From Candidatus Rokuibacteriota bacterium (GTDB taxonomy: Bacteria; Methylomirabilota; Methylomirabilia; Rokubacteriales; CSP1-6), in assembly GCA_003220685.1 (NCBI GenBank), contig QHTE01000066.1, forward strand, positions 46,592-110,591: a DNA stretch of 64,000 nt, in the 5' to 3' direction. The translations under genes were made by a program, and so were the position numbers. The notes under the pieces are model-generated. The model had not been told where the DNA came from. It made no database searches and was given only the letters and a program-made list of their open reading frames with translations. Below are positions 36,650 to 45,426 of this stretch, piece after piece. Position 1 is the stretch's first letter. The number at the start of each line of letters is the position of its first letter.

Positions 36650-37272
36650 GCACGATCCCACGACCGTTGAAGATCGGCATCGGCGGCCCCGTCGGCTCGG
36701 GAAAGACCGCGCTGGCCGAAGCGCTGTGCCGGCGCCTCGCCGCCGAGCTCGACATGGCGGTCATCACCAATGACATCTACACGAAAGAGGACGCCGAGTT
36801 CCTCGTGCGCCGGGGGGCCCTGCCGCCGGAGCGCGTGGTGGGCGTCGAGACCGGCGGCTGCCCTCACACCGCCATCCGCGAGGACGCCTCGGCGAACCTC
36901 GAGGCGGTGCACGATCTGCTGAGGCGGTTTCCGGCGCTCGAGCTCCTGCTGATCGAGAGCGGGGGCGACAATCTGGCGGCGACGTTCAGCCCCGAGCTGG
37001 TCGACGCGGCGATCTACGTGATCGACGTCGCCGAGGGGGAGAAGATCCCGCGAAAGGGCGGCCCGGGCATCACGCGCTCGGATCTCCTGGTCATCAACAA
37101 GATCGACCTGGCGCCCTACGTCGGCGCCGACCTCGCCGTGATGGAGCGCGACGCTCGCCGGATGCGCGGCGCCCGGCCCTTCACCTTCACGAACCTCCGG
37201 ACCGGCGAGGGGCTCGAGACGATCGTCGCCTGGATCAGGCGCGAGCTGACGCTCGACGCGGTGACGGCGTGA
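36646..37272 (+). CDS. ureG: Urease accessory GTPase
   Basis: 208 residues. P-loop GGPVGSGKTAL, NDIYTKEDAEFL, the metal-binding ETGGCPHTAIREDAS, ESGGDNLAATFSPEL and guanine-specifying NKIDL. GTP hydrolysis drives nickel delivery to UreC. Related to HypB, but the CPH motif and context make UreG certain. Confidence 0.97.
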   Translation: MSTIPRPLKIGIGGPVGSGKTALAEALCRRLAAELDMAVITNDIYTKEDAEFLVRRGALPPERVVGVETGGCPHTAIREDASANLEAVHDLLRRFPALELLLIESGGDNLAATFSPELVDAAIYVIDVAEGEKIPRKGGPGITRSDLLVINKIDLAPYVGADLAVMERDARRMRGARPFTFTNLRTGEGLETIVAWIRRELTLDAVTA

Positions 37273-38129
37273 CGGCCGTCGCGTCCCCCCGCGCTCCTCG
37301 CGTCGGTCGCGACGGCGCGCTGCGGCTCGCCTTCGCGCGGCGCGGTCCCGCGACGGTCGTCGCGGGCTGCCGCTTCACCTTGCCCCTGCAGGTGCTGGCG
37401 CCGGTGGCGCTCGACGATCCCGCGGTGGTCGTGTCGATCCTGAATCCGACCGGCGGTCTCGTTGGCGGCGATCGGCTCGCGATCGACGTCGACGCGGGCG
37501 CGGACGCTCACGCAGTCCTCACGACGCCCTCGGCCACCCGCGTGTATCGCGCCGAGGGCGAGCCGACGGTCCAGACCGTGCGGCTCTCGATCGGCCCCCG
37601 CGCGGTCGTCGAGTGGGTGCCCGATCACACGATCCCGTTCGCCGGCTCGGCGTTGCGTCAGGCGATCGACGTCGAGCTCGATGCGACCGCCGGGCTCATC
37701 CTGGTCGACGCCTTCGCGGCCGGGCGGGTGGCGGCCGGCGAAGCGTGGCGGTTCGCGCTGCTCGAGAGCGCGATCTCGATCCGCGACCCGGCCGGCTGGC
37801 TCCTGCACGACCGGTTCGTCCTGCGCGGGCCCGCGGCAAACGACGATCTCGCGCCCGACGGACTCGGCTTTGCCGAGTCGCGTTCGTACTTCGCGTCGAT
37901 CGCGGTGGTCGGACCGTTCGACCGCCAGCGGTTCGCGGTCGAAGTCGGCAGACTCGGTACGGACGGGGACACGACGAGCCTCGGCGTGGCCGCGCTGCCA
38001 CGCCGCGGGGCTCTCGTTCGCTGCCTGGCGCCGAGCGCGCCGGCACTGCTCGACGCGGTCGAGGGGTGCTGGCGGCTGGCGCGCCGGGCACTGCTCGGGC
38101 TTCCGGCGCTCGCGCTCCGGAAGGGCTAG
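37269..38129 (+). CDS. ureD: Urease accessory protein
   Basis: 286 residues from GTG 37269 (GTGA overlap with ureG). NPTGGLVGGDRLAIDVDAGADAHAVLTTPSATRVYR and VVEWVPDHTIPFAGS are the conserved UreD (UreH) blocks. Scaffold that binds apo-urease with UreF and UreG. Here it is the last gene of the cluster, whereas it is first in many enterobacteria. Confidence 0.95.
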   Translation: MTAVASPRAPRVGRDGALRLAFARRGPATVVAGCRFTLPLQVLAPVALDDPAVVVSILNPTGGLVGGDRLAIDVDAGADAHAVLTTPSATRVYRAEGEPTVQTVRLSIGPRAVVEWVPDHTIPFAGSALRQAIDVELDATAGLILVDAFAAGRVAAGEAWRFALLESAISIRDPAGWLLHDRFVLRGPAANDDLAPDGLGFAESRSYFASIAVVGPFDRQRFAVEVGRLGTDGDTTSLGVAALPRRGALVRCLAPSAPALLDAVEGCWRLARRALLGLPALALRKG

Positions 38130-38198
38130 CGAATGCGGGGGGTCCGCGACTTCCGGTGGCGAAATTGTGACGTTTCCGTTACACTCGGGCTCGGGTCA

Positions 38199-38816
38199 AT
38201 GTTCAACCTGATCCCGAAGGAAGTCCGGTTCTTCGACTACTTCGAGCAGCAGTCCCAGCACATCATCCGGGCCGCCGCGCTGCTCCACGAGATGGTCCAC
38301 AACTTCGGCGATGCCCGGGCCAAGGCCCACGCGATCAAAGAAGTCGAGCACCAGGGCGACCAGATCACGCACGAGATCATCAAGAAGCTGAACACGACCT
38401 TCATCACGCCGATCGACCGCGAGGACATCCACGACCTGGCCTCGCGGCTGGACGACGTGCTCGATTACATCGAGGCGGCCGCCGAGCGGCTGGTCGTCTA
38501 CCGCATCAAGGAGCCGACCTCGGCCTGCCGCGCGATGGCCGAGGTCATCGTGCTCATCGTGCACGCGATGGACCGCACCATCCGGTGCCTGCGGACGATG
38601 GACCCGGGCTTCCACGAGCACACCGTCGAGGTGAACCGGCTCGAGAACAGCGCCGACGCGCTCTTGCGCGATAGCCTCGCCGCGATGTTCGAGGAGGCGG
38701 GCGATCCCATCGAGGTCATCAAGTGGAAAGAGATCTACGAGACGATGGAGATCGTGACCGACCGGTGCGAGGACGTCGCCAACGTGATCGAGGGGATCAT
38801 CCTCAAGATGGCGTGA
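38199..38816 (+). CDS. DUF47/PhoU-like phosphate transport accessory protein
   Basis: 205 residues, all helical. KAHAIKEVEHQGDQITHEIIKKLNTTFITPIDREDIHDLASRLDDVLDYIE is the signature of the DUF47 (PF01865) family, distant PhoU relatives encoded next to Pit transporters. The Pit gene follows 14 bases downstream. It likely regulates the transporter in the cytosol. Chosen ATG gives the family MFNLIPKEVRFF-like start. Confidence 0.9.
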   Translation: MFNLIPKEVRFFDYFEQQSQHIIRAAALLHEMVHNFGDARAKAHAIKEVEHQGDQITHEIIKKLNTTFITPIDREDIHDLASRLDDVLDYIEAAAERLVVYRIKEPTSACRAMAEVIVLIVHAMDRTIRCLRTMDPGFHEHTVEVNRLENSADALLRDSLAAMFEEAGDPIEVIKWKEIYETMEIVTDRCEDVANVIEGIILKMA

Positions 38817-38830
38817 TTCCGGGCTGATCG

Positions 38831-39823
38831 GTGCTCACCGCCGTCGTCGTCATCATCTTCGTCGCGCTCGTCTTCGACTTCATCAACGGCTTCCACGACG
38901 CCGCGAACTCGATCGCCACCGTGGTGTCGACCCGCGTGCTGACGCCGCTGCAGGCCGTCGTCTGGGCGGCGTTCTTCAACTTCGTCGCCGCCTTCGGCTT
39001 CGGCGTGAGCGTGGCGAAGACCGTCGGCAAGGGCGTCGTCGACACGGCGGTGGTGGATCAGTGGGTGATCCTGGCCGGGCTCATTGGTGCGATCGTCTGG
39101 GACCTGATCACCTGGGTGTGGGGACTGCCGACGAGCTCGTCGCACGCGCTGATCGGCGGCTTCGCGGGCGCCGCCGTCATCAAGGCGGGGTTCGGCTCGC
39201 TCGTCCCGGCCGGGCTCGTCAAGATCGGGGCGTTCATGATCCTGGCGCCGCTCATCGGGCTCGTCGTCGGATTCGCGATGATGGTGCTGGTGATCAATGT
39301 TTTCAAGCGCGAGACGCCCGGCCGGGTGGACAAGGTCTTCCGCCGCGGCCAGCTCCTGTCGGCCGCCGCCTACAGCCTGGGTCACGGCACCAACGACGCG
39401 CAGAAGACGATGGGGATCATCGCGATGCTGCTCTTCACCACGGGCCACCTGGGTCCCGAGTTCTACGTGCCGTTCTGGGTGGTGCTCGCCGCGCACGCCG
39501 CCCTCGGTCTGGGGACGATGGCCGGCGGGTGGCGCATCGTGAAGACGATGGGGATGCGGATCACGAAGCTCCGGCCGGTGGGCGGCTTCTGCGCCGAGAC
39601 CGCCGGCGCGCTCACCCTGCTCAGCACCGCGGTCGCGGGCATTCCGGTGAGCACCACGCAGACGATCAGCGGCTCGATCATGGGCGTGGGCGCCATCCAG
39701 CGCTTCTCGGCCGTCCGCTGGGGCGTGGCGGGCAAGATCCTCTGGGCGTGGATCCTCACGATTCCCGCTTCGGGGATCGTGGCCGCCGCCACCTGGATGC
39801 TGCTGCGCCTCGTCGGCGCCTGA
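38831..39823 (+). CDS. pit: Low-affinity inorganic phosphate transporter (Pit/PHO4)
   Basis: 330 residues from GTG 38831, about ten membrane helices. Both PHO4 repeats are visible: FDFINGFHDAANSIATVVSTRVLTP near the start and SLGHGTNDAQKTMGIIA in the second half, plus GLPTSSSHALIGG and PVSTTQTISGSIMGVG. It imports metal-phosphate complexes with protons. Pairs with the DUF47 protein upstream. Confidence 0.93.
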   Translation: MLTAVVVIIFVALVFDFINGFHDAANSIATVVSTRVLTPLQAVVWAAFFNFVAAFGFGVSVAKTVGKGVVDTAVVDQWVILAGLIGAIVWDLITWVWGLPTSSSHALIGGFAGAAVIKAGFGSLVPAGLVKIGAFMILAPLIGLVVGFAMMVLVINVFKRETPGRVDKVFRRGQLLSAAAYSLGHGTNDAQKTMGIIAMLLFTTGHLGPEFYVPFWVVLAAHAALGLGTMAGGWRIVKTMGMRITKLRPVGGFCAETAGALTLLSTAVAGIPVSTTQTISGSIMGVGAIQRFSAVRWGVAGKILWAWILTIPASGIVAAATWMLLRLVGA

Positions 39824-39838
39824 TCCACGAGGACCGAG

Positions 39839-39857
39839 ACGCGCCGGCGAGGCGCGT
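39839..39857. terminator. Hairpin between converging pit and TAXI genes
   Basis: ACGCGCC (39839-39845) and GGCGCGT (39851-39857) with a five-base loop, 16 bases after the pit stop and 12 before the end of the opposite-strand gene. No T-run. Probably ends both transcripts. Confidence 0.55.
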
Positions 39858-39868
39858 GTCGATCGAGC

Positions 39869-40861
39869 CTACTGGTCGAGCGCTCCCTTGATCGCGTCGA
39901 AGACCGGATTCTGGCTGCTGCGCTGCCCGGGCGAGGTCGTGGCGGGCACCGCCTTGCCGAGGTACTTGCGGACGCAGTCGTACTGCTCCCAGCCCCGAAG
40001 CGGATAGTTCAGGTCGACCACCTTCCACTTCGCGTGGCCGGTCTTCTGAAGCGTGTCCAGGCCCCGCGAGAGGATCTGCGCGAAGCGGCCGACGTTGTCG
40101 CAGTCCCGGCGGCGGAAATCGAACGACACCAGCACCGCCTTGACCGCCGCCGTGTTGATCGCGGTCGGCTGCCACGGATAGGTCCCCGCCGGGATCTCGG
40201 CCTGGGGGTAGAACTCGAGGACGCTCTTGTTCATGATCGGGATCAGCTCGAGCCCGTCCTTGTCCGTGACGTCCTCCTTGAAGAGCTTCACGGGATAGCC
40301 GGCCACGTAGAACATCGCGTCGATGCGGCCGGCCTTGAGCTCGGCGAGCGCCTCGCCGGTGTCGATGGGCACCATCTCGCTCGGCGCGACCTCCGACAGC
40401 TTGAAGAGCAGGCGCGCGGTGAGGTAGGTGCCGCTGCCGTCGCGGCCGACCGCGACCCTGCGTCCGGTCAGGTCGTCGAAATCGGTGATCCCTTTCTTGC
40501 CGAGCAGGTGGATCTCCTCGTTGTAGAGCGGGAAGACCATCTTGGTCTTCCGCGCGATCTGCTTGAGCACCGGGTCGGTCTGCACGCGCGACACGAACGC
40601 GAGCACGTCGGACTGCACGATGCCCATCGGCACGCCGGGCCGCTGGTAGACGGCGTACACGTTTTCGATCGAGCCTTTCGAGGCAATGACGTTGAGGTTG
40701 ATGCCCGAGGGCCTGACGAGCTTCTGTAGATCCAGGCCGAACTGATAGTAGGTGCCTTTCTCGCCGCCGGTGATCAGCCCGAGCTCTTCGACGGCCGCGG
40801 GCGGACTCGTCCAGGCGAAGAGCACCAGAAGAGCCGCGGTGCAGGCGATCAGAGTTCTCAC
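39869..40861 (-). CDS. TAXI-family TRAP transporter solute receptor
   Basis: 330 residues from GTG 40861, preceded by AGGAGGA at normal distance; an upstream ATG adds an unlikely leader. Signal peptide (1-25), then GLITGGEKGTYYQFG, NVIASKGSIENVYAV, DLTGRRVAVGRDGSGTYLTARLL and the AGRIDAMFYVAGYP block of TAXI receptors. These bind glutamate or other organic acids in the periplasm for a fused TRAP permease, which is not encoded here, so it is an orphan receptor. Confidence 0.9.
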   Translation of the reverse strand: MRTLIACTAALLVLFAWTSPPAAVEELGLITGGEKGTYYQFGLDLQKLVRPSGINLNVIASKGSIENVYAVYQRPGVPMGIVQSDVLAFVSRVQTDPVLKQIARKTKMVFPLYNEEIHLLGKKGITDFDDLTGRRVAVGRDGSGTYLTARLLFKLSEVAPSEMVPIDTGEALAELKAGRIDAMFYVAGYPVKLFKEDVTDKDGLELIPIMNKSVLEFYPQAEIPAGTYPWQPTAINTAAVKAVLVSFDFRRRDCDNVGRFAQILSRGLDTLQKTGHAKWKVVDLNYPLRGWEQYDCVRKYLGKAVPATTSPGQRSSQNPVFDAIKGALDQ

Positions 40862-40924
40862 GGCAAGTCCTCCTCTGCAAGAGCGGCCAGGGGCGTGCGC
40901 TCCGACTCGAGCGCTCATTTTGAC

Positions 40925-40938
40925 ACGCTCGCGAGCGT
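40925..40938. promoter_or_regulatory. Perfect 14-bp palindrome upstream of TAXI gene
   Basis: ACGCTCGCGAGCGT is perfectly self-complementary and lies 64 bases before the TAXI start and 41 bases after the end of the PrsR-type gene. Candidate operator. Its core CTCGCGAG also occurs in the palindrome at 47135-47146. Confidence 0.4.
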
Positions 40939-40978
40939 TACGACCGCGAATTGTGCCGGCGTGGACGCCGAGCGGTAC

Positions 40979-42328
40979 CTATCGGAAATCGCGGGCGCTG
41001 AGAGCGTAGCGGCCGATCAGTCCGTGCACGGTGGGGCGGCTCACCGCCAGCAGGCGCGAGGCCTGGGTGATGTTGCCGCGCGTCTTGACGAGCGCTTCCA
41101 CCAGGGCGCCCCGCTCGGCCCGGTCGCGAGACTCCCGGAGGGACGTCGCGGGCCGATCCTTCACCTCGATGCCGAGGTCGCGGGCCTCCACGAGCTTGCC
41201 GTGGGCCATCAAGACCGCCCGCTCGACCGCGTTCTCGAGCTCACGGACGTTGCCGGGCCAGGGATGGTGCGCGATGGCCTCGAGCGCCGAGCCGCCGAAC
41301 CGGAGCTTGCGCCGGTGAGCCTTGCCGGCCCGCTGCAGGAGCGCGTTGGCGATGAGCGCGATGTCCTCCGCGCGCTCGCGCAGGGGCGGGAGGGTCAGGT
41401 TCACCACCGAGAGACGATAGTAGAGGTCCTCGCGGAATCGCCGCGCCTGCAGCTCGGTTTTCAGATCCTTGTTGGTCGCGGCGACGACGCGGGCGTCGAC
41501 GCGGAGCAACTCGCGGCCGCCCACGCGCTCGAGCTGGCGCTCCTGCAGAAAGCGCAGGAGCTTCACCTGGAGGGGCGGGCTCATCTCGCCGACCTCGTCG
41601 AGGAAGAGCGTGCCGCCGTCGGCGAGCTCGAGCTTGCCCTTGCGCTGCGTGTGGGCCCCGGTGTAGGCGCCGCGCTCGTGGCCGAACAGCTCGGATTCCA
41701 GCAGCGTGTCGGGGATCGCGCCGCAATTGATCGCCACGAACGGCCGGTGGCTCCGCCCGCTGTTCGCGTGGACGGCGCGCGCCAGGAGCTCCTTGCCCGT
41801 TCCGCTCTCGCCCTGGATCAGCACGGTGACGTCCGTCCGGGCGATGCGGCTCACGACCGCGAAGATCTCGCGCATGGCCGGCGTGTGGCCCAGCATGTCC
41901 GCGAACTCGATCGCGGCCTCGTTGGCGCGCTTCTCGGCCTCGGCCTCGAGCATCCGGAGATGGGCGGCCCGCTGCAGCACGACCTTCAGCTCGTGGAGTT
42001 GGACCGGCTTCTGGTGGTAGTCGAACGCCCCGAGCTGGACCGAGCGGATCGCGCTGTCGCGCCCGCCGTTCGCGCCGAGCACCACTACCTTGGTCGTCGG
42101 CGCGGTCCTCATGATCTGATCGAGCGTCTCCAGCCCGTACTCCGAGCTCTCCGGGTGGGGCGGCAGCCCGAGGTCGAGGCTGACGACCGCCGGCTGCTCG
42201 CACGCGACCGCCGAGAGCGCCTCGGCCCGGCCCTCGGCGAAGAAGAGTGTGAAGTCGTCGCGCAACGCGCACTTGAGCTGTGTGCGGATCGCTTCCTCGT
42301 CCTCGACGATGAGCAGCTTGGGCTTCAT
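40979..42328 (-). CDS. prsR: PrsR-type sigma-54 response regulator (PEP-CTERM-box family)
   Basis: 449 residues. Receiver with Asp52 in VVSLDLGLPPHPESSEYGLETL, whose Pro-rich insertion is typical of PrsR, followed by AAA+ with GESGTGKE, a GAYTGA loop (Tyr for Phe in the usual GAFTGA, an accepted variant) and a Fis-type HTH (GNITQASRLLAVSRPTVHGLIGRY). PrsR works with the kinase PrsK to control exopolysaccharide and PEP-CTERM genes. prsK is normally adjacent; here a uridine-kinase-like gene occupies that position, two bases upstream. Confidence 0.85.
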   Translation of the reverse strand: MKPKLLIVEDEEAIRTQLKCALRDDFTLFFAEGRAEALSAVACEQPAVVSLDLGLPPHPESSEYGLETLDQIMRTAPTTKVVVLGANGGRDSAIRSVQLGAFDYHQKPVQLHELKVVLQRAAHLRMLEAEAEKRANEAAIEFADMLGHTPAMREIFAVVSRIARTDVTVLIQGESGTGKELLARAVHANSGRSHRPFVAINCGAIPDTLLESELFGHERGAYTGAHTQRKGKLELADGGTLFLDEVGEMSPPLQVKLLRFLQERQLERVGGRELLRVDARVVAATNKDLKTELQARRFREDLYYRLSVVNLTLPPLRERAEDIALIANALLQRAGKAHRRKLRFGGSALEAIAHHPWPGNVRELENAVERAVLMAHGKLVEARDLGIEVKDRPATSLRESRDRAERGALVEALVKTRGNITQASRLLAVSRPTVHGLIGRYALSARDFR

Positions 42329-42330
42329 GT

Positions 42331-43020
42331 TCACCCTCCGAACGGCAGGCGCACGGACAGCGCGGCGCCGGAGCCTTCCGGGCTGGACCCCTCGACCGCG
42401 TTCGCGCTCAGGGTCGAGAGCGCCGCGATCGAGACCCGGCGGCGGCGCACGAGCGCCAGGAGCTGGTCGACGGCGCCTTCGAGCGGCCCATCGTTGATGA
42501 CGACGTCGTCGGCGTGAACGCGAGTCGGCTCGACATACCGCTCGTGCGCCGAACGGATCGAGCTCGAGTACTGATACAGCACCTGCTCGACGGTACGCCC
42601 GCGGTCGGCCAGATCGCGCCGGATCCGCCGGATGAGCCGAAGGTCGGCCGGCGCGTCGACGAACACTTTCACGTCCAGGAGCGAGCGAAGCGGCTCCCAC
42701 CAAAGGGTGAAGAGGCCTTCGACGAGCACGAGCCGCGCGGGCGCGACCATCGCGACCCCGGTGCGCGCGTGCGTCTCCGGCGAGTACACCGGCCGCCGGA
42801 TCGGGTCGCCGCGCCGGAGGTCCTCGAGATGGGCGACGAGCAGCGCGGTGTCGATGGTCGCCGGCTCGTCGTCGACCGTGCTCCGCTCCTCGGGGGGCAC
42901 GCCGCTCCGATCGAGCGTGTACGACTCGAGATCGATCACGCACCCGCCGATGCGCTCGACGAGCCTCCGGACGATCGAGCTCTTTCCCGAGCCGGTGCCG
43001 CCGGCAAGACCGATGATCAC
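42331..43020 (-). CDS. Uridine kinase-like P-loop protein with histidine-kinase-like tail
   Basis: 229 residues from GTG 43020 (GGAGGG upstream). P-loop GGTGSGKSSIVRRL (~6-19), DLESYTLDRSGVPPEE, VYSPETHARTG, VEGLFTLWW and RRIRRDLADRGRTVEQVLYQY fit the Udk/phosphoribulokinase family. The final ~25 residues (ANAVEGSSPEGSGAALSVRLPFGG) are not part of that fold. They resemble the end of a histidine kinase ATPase domain, where VESxPGxGTxFxVRLP is usual. Next gene is PrsR-type, whose kinase PrsK is absent. Confidence 0.75.
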   Translation of the reverse strand: MIIGLAGGTGSGKSSIVRRLVERIGGCVIDLESYTLDRSGVPPEERSTVDDEPATIDTALLVAHLEDLRRGDPIRRPVYSPETHARTGVAMVAPARLVLVEGLFTLWWEPLRSLLDVKVFVDAPADLRLIRRIRRDLADRGRTVEQVLYQYSSSIRSAHERYVEPTRVHADDVVINDGPLEGAVDQLLALVRRRRVSIAALSTLSANAVEGSSPEGSGAALSVRLPFGG

Positions 43021-43036
43021 CGTGCGAGTCCCTCCA

Positions 43037-43828
43037 TCACGCGCCCCGCGGCGAGAGCTCGCCATCGAGGTCGGGCGGTCGGAGCCGGAGCGCCACGCGG
43101 CGCCGGAGGCGCGCGACCAGCGCGCGCGCGACGGCCGGCATATAGGCCTGCGGCTGGCGAGCGAGGATCGCGCCGAACTGCGCGTCGGTCGTCTCGCGGA
43201 GCACCGTGACGCGGCTCACGACGGCGTTGCCGGGGCGCGCGGGCCAGCCGCGCGAGGCGCACACCGCCTGATAGCCCGCCTCCTGCGCCACGTCGATCAC
43301 GCGGCGGTCGACCAGACTGTGGGGCGCCGCCAGGAAGTCGACGCTACGGCCGAGAAAGTCCTCGATGAGCCGCTTCGAGGTCCGGATCTCGTTTCTGAGC
43401 AGGCGCGCCGACAGCCCGGGCAGCACGACGTGGTCGTGCGAGTGGGACTGGAACGACATGCCGGCCCGGTGCATCTCCTCGATGCGGCTCCAGCTGAGAT
43501 AGCCGCGCCGCCCGATCCTGGCGGTGTTGATGAAGAACTCCGCGCGCGCACCCGCGGCGAGGAGGAGCGGGAACGCCACCTCGTAGTCCGCGGCGCGCCC
43601 GTCGTCGAAAGTCAGCACGACCGGCGAGCGCGCGGGCGGCTCCGCCGCGCCCCGAGTCCACGCCTCGTAGAGCCTGATGACCCGATGGCCGTGCTCGCGG
43701 ATCGCCACGAGCTGGCGGGCGAGCGCGATCGGCGCGATCCAGTGACTCGCGAGCCGCGCGTCGACGTCGGCAGGCAGCGTGGTCCCGAGCCCGTCATAGT
43801 GGAGTACCGGGACGCCCCGCAGGGTCAT
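43037..43828 (-). CDS. Polysaccharide deacetylase family protein
   Basis: 263 residues. NodB-homology domain: PVVLTFDDGRAADY (metal-binding DD), HRAGMSFQSHSHDHVVLPGL (metal His pair) and a later AAPHSL region. Such enzymes remove N-acetyl groups from polysaccharides and are common in PEP-CTERM/exopolysaccharide loci, which matches the adjacent PrsR-type regulator. No signal peptide is obvious, so it may act in the cytosol or periplasm after an unusual route. Confidence 0.87.
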   Translation of the reverse strand: MTLRGVPVLHYDGLGTTLPADVDARLASHWIAPIALARQLVAIREHGHRVIRLYEAWTRGAAEPPARSPVVLTFDDGRAADYEVAFPLLLAAGARAEFFINTARIGRRGYLSWSRIEEMHRAGMSFQSHSHDHVVLPGLSARLLRNEIRTSKRLIEDFLGRSVDFLAAPHSLVDRRVIDVAQEAGYQAVCASRGWPARPGNAVVSRVTVLRETTDAQFGAILARQPQAYMPAVARALVARLRRRVALRLRPPDLDGELSPRGA

Positions 43829-43831
43829 GGC

Positions 43832-44905
43832 TCAGGCGCTCGCGCGCGAGCCGCTTCGATACGCCAGGGTGAGGAGCGCGCGCGCGAGCTTGCCCGGATC
43901 GTGGCGCACCTCGTCGCCCGACGCGAGCAGGTCGCATTCGTGGACCGCGTGGCCCAGCGCCTTCAGGAGCGCCACGTCCGCCGGCACCGGCACCGCACCC
44001 TGCGCGCCGTAGCGGGCGATCTGCTCCGGCGCGAGCGGCGCGGTGTTGACGAGAATGTCGTGGATCGGCATCGTCGGCGCGTGCCGCCGGACGGCCATGA
44101 GGTGGTCGACGCCGGTGTGGCCGTCCGTCTCTCCGGGCTCCGTCATGAGATTCATGACGTGGACGACTCGAGCCCGCGACCGGGTGATCGCGTCGGCGAT
44201 CCCGCGGGGGAGCAGGACCGCGACCAGGCTCGAGTAGAGGCTGCCCGGGCCGAGCACGATCAGGTGCGCCCGCTCGAGCGCATCGACCGCCTCGGCCGGC
44301 GCGAGGGTGTCGACCGGTTGCAGGCGCACCCTGCGGATGGGGCTCCGCGCGCTCGCAATGCGGGACTCGCCCTCGATCACGGTGCCGTCGGAGAGCTCGG
44401 CGTGGAGGGTCACGTTGCCCGTGGTCGCGGGCAGAACCTGACCGCGCACCGAGAGCAGGCGCCCGACTCGAGCGACCGCCTTCGCGAAGTCCTGCTCGAG
44501 CTCCGTGAGCGCCGTCAAGATGAGGTTGCCCAGGCTGTGTCCGGCGACCTCGCTGCCGGCGGCGAAGCGGAAGGCGAACACGTCGGCCAGCGCCGGATCG
44601 CCTCCGGCGAGCGCCAGCAGACAGTTGCGGACGTCCCCCGGGGACGGGTGGTCGTAGGTCGCGCGCAGCCTGCCGGAGCTGCCTCCGTCGTCCGCGACGG
44701 TCGCGATGGCGGTGAGCCGCGTCTGGTCGCGCTCCGGGTCCCAGGGGTGCGACTCGAAGAGCCTGGCGCGGAGGCCCCGGAGCACGGTGGGCAGCCCCGT
44801 GCCGCCGCCGAGCGCCACGACCCGGAGGTCGGGAAGGGCCCCGTCGCCGGGCAGGCTCGCACGTGACGCCTCATCGGTAGTGGTGACGATGGATTGTCCT
44901 GCCAT
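43832..44905 (-). CDS. yvcK: YvcK/gluconeogenesis-factor family protein
   Basis: 357 residues. VVALGGGTGLPTVLRGLR, TVADDGGSSGRLR, PGDVRNCLLALAGG, GHSLGNLILTAL and LGPGSLYSSLVAVLLPRGIADAI are diagnostic. Members bind UDP-sugars and coordinate carbon metabolism with cell-wall synthesis. Distantly related to CofD in this same window, but the GGSSGRLR segment and context separate them. Three bases separate it from the small gene upstream. Confidence 0.92.
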   Translation of the reverse strand: MAGQSIVTTTDEASRASLPGDGALPDLRVVALGGGTGLPTVLRGLRARLFESHPWDPERDQTRLTAIATVADDGGSSGRLRATYDHPSPGDVRNCLLALAGGDPALADVFAFRFAAGSEVAGHSLGNLILTALTELEQDFAKAVARVGRLLSVRGQVLPATTGNVTLHAELSDGTVIEGESRIASARSPIRRVRLQPVDTLAPAEAVDALERAHLIVLGPGSLYSSLVAVLLPRGIADAITRSRARVVHVMNLMTEPGETDGHTGVDHLMAVRRHAPTMPIHDILVNTAPLAPEQIARYGAQGAVPVPADVALLKALGHAVHECDLLASGDEVRHDPGKLARALLTLAYRSGSRASA

Positions 44906-44908
44906 GGC

Positions 44909-45211
44909 CTAGGGCTCCTTCGCCGTCGGGGGGGCGACCGTGTCCCGCAGGTAGCGCGCGAGCGACTGGCGGACGACGGCGCGCTTGGTGTAGGCGTACA
45001 CCACGGTCTCGCCTTGAATGATGTAGGACTGGACGACGCCGCATTCCTGGAGCTTCAGCAGAGCCAGTCGCGTGGACGGCACGTCCCGATTGATCCACCA
45101 CTCGGCGATGCCGCGCGCGGTGTCGACGGCCTCGCTGTGGCGCATCAGGTACTGCACGATCTCGCGGCAGACCCCATCGCGGCCGAGAAGGTCTCGAAGC
45201 GCCGGAGTCAT
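44909..45211 (-). CDS. Small winged-helix-like hypothetical protein
   Basis: 100 residues from ATG 45211. Helical pattern CREIVQYLMRHSEAVDTARGIAEWW, a recognition-like helix (STRLALLKLQECGVV) and a beta wing (SYIIQGETVVYAYTK) suggest a winged HTH domain. The longer upstream frame has no conservation and includes AT-rich promoter-like DNA. It may regulate the yvcK operon. No family name can be given. Confidence 0.6.
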   Translation of the reverse strand: MTPALRDLLGRDGVCREIVQYLMRHSEAVDTARGIAEWWINRDVPSTRLALLKLQECGVVQSYIIQGETVVYAYTKRAVVRQSLARYLRDTVAPPTAKEP

Positions 45212-45357
45212 GGTGCTGCGATTTGAAAAAGGAGTCAGTTTCAATGCGGCGTGGTGAGAGAGCACGAACGAGGCCAACGCCGTAACTGGCCGCGCGCGCG
45301 ACGTTCTGCCGATCCGGAAAATTTCCAAAACGTTCGCGGGCCTAAAATCTTGCGCGT

Positions 45358-45382
45358 CGTCCCCGCAAAGATTGCAGGGACG
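45358..45382. terminator. Imperfect inverted repeat, probable terminator of sigma-54 gene
   Basis: CGTCCC-C-GCAA / TTGC-A-GGGACG around loop AGA: ten paired bases with one C-A mismatch. Lies 45 bases after the stop of the minus-strand regulator gene; ATTTTA follows further on that strand. Alternatively an operator for the small gene starting at 45211. Confidence 0.5.
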
Positions 45383-45426
45383 ATCTATACCAGGCGTCCG
45401 AGGGAGGTCCAGATGCGAGGCGAGTG

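Noticed and set aside
43832..44905. A second cofD for F420 synthesis
   Set aside because: Although in the same superfamily, the GGSSGRLR and GHSLGNL motifs and wall-related context identify YvcK.
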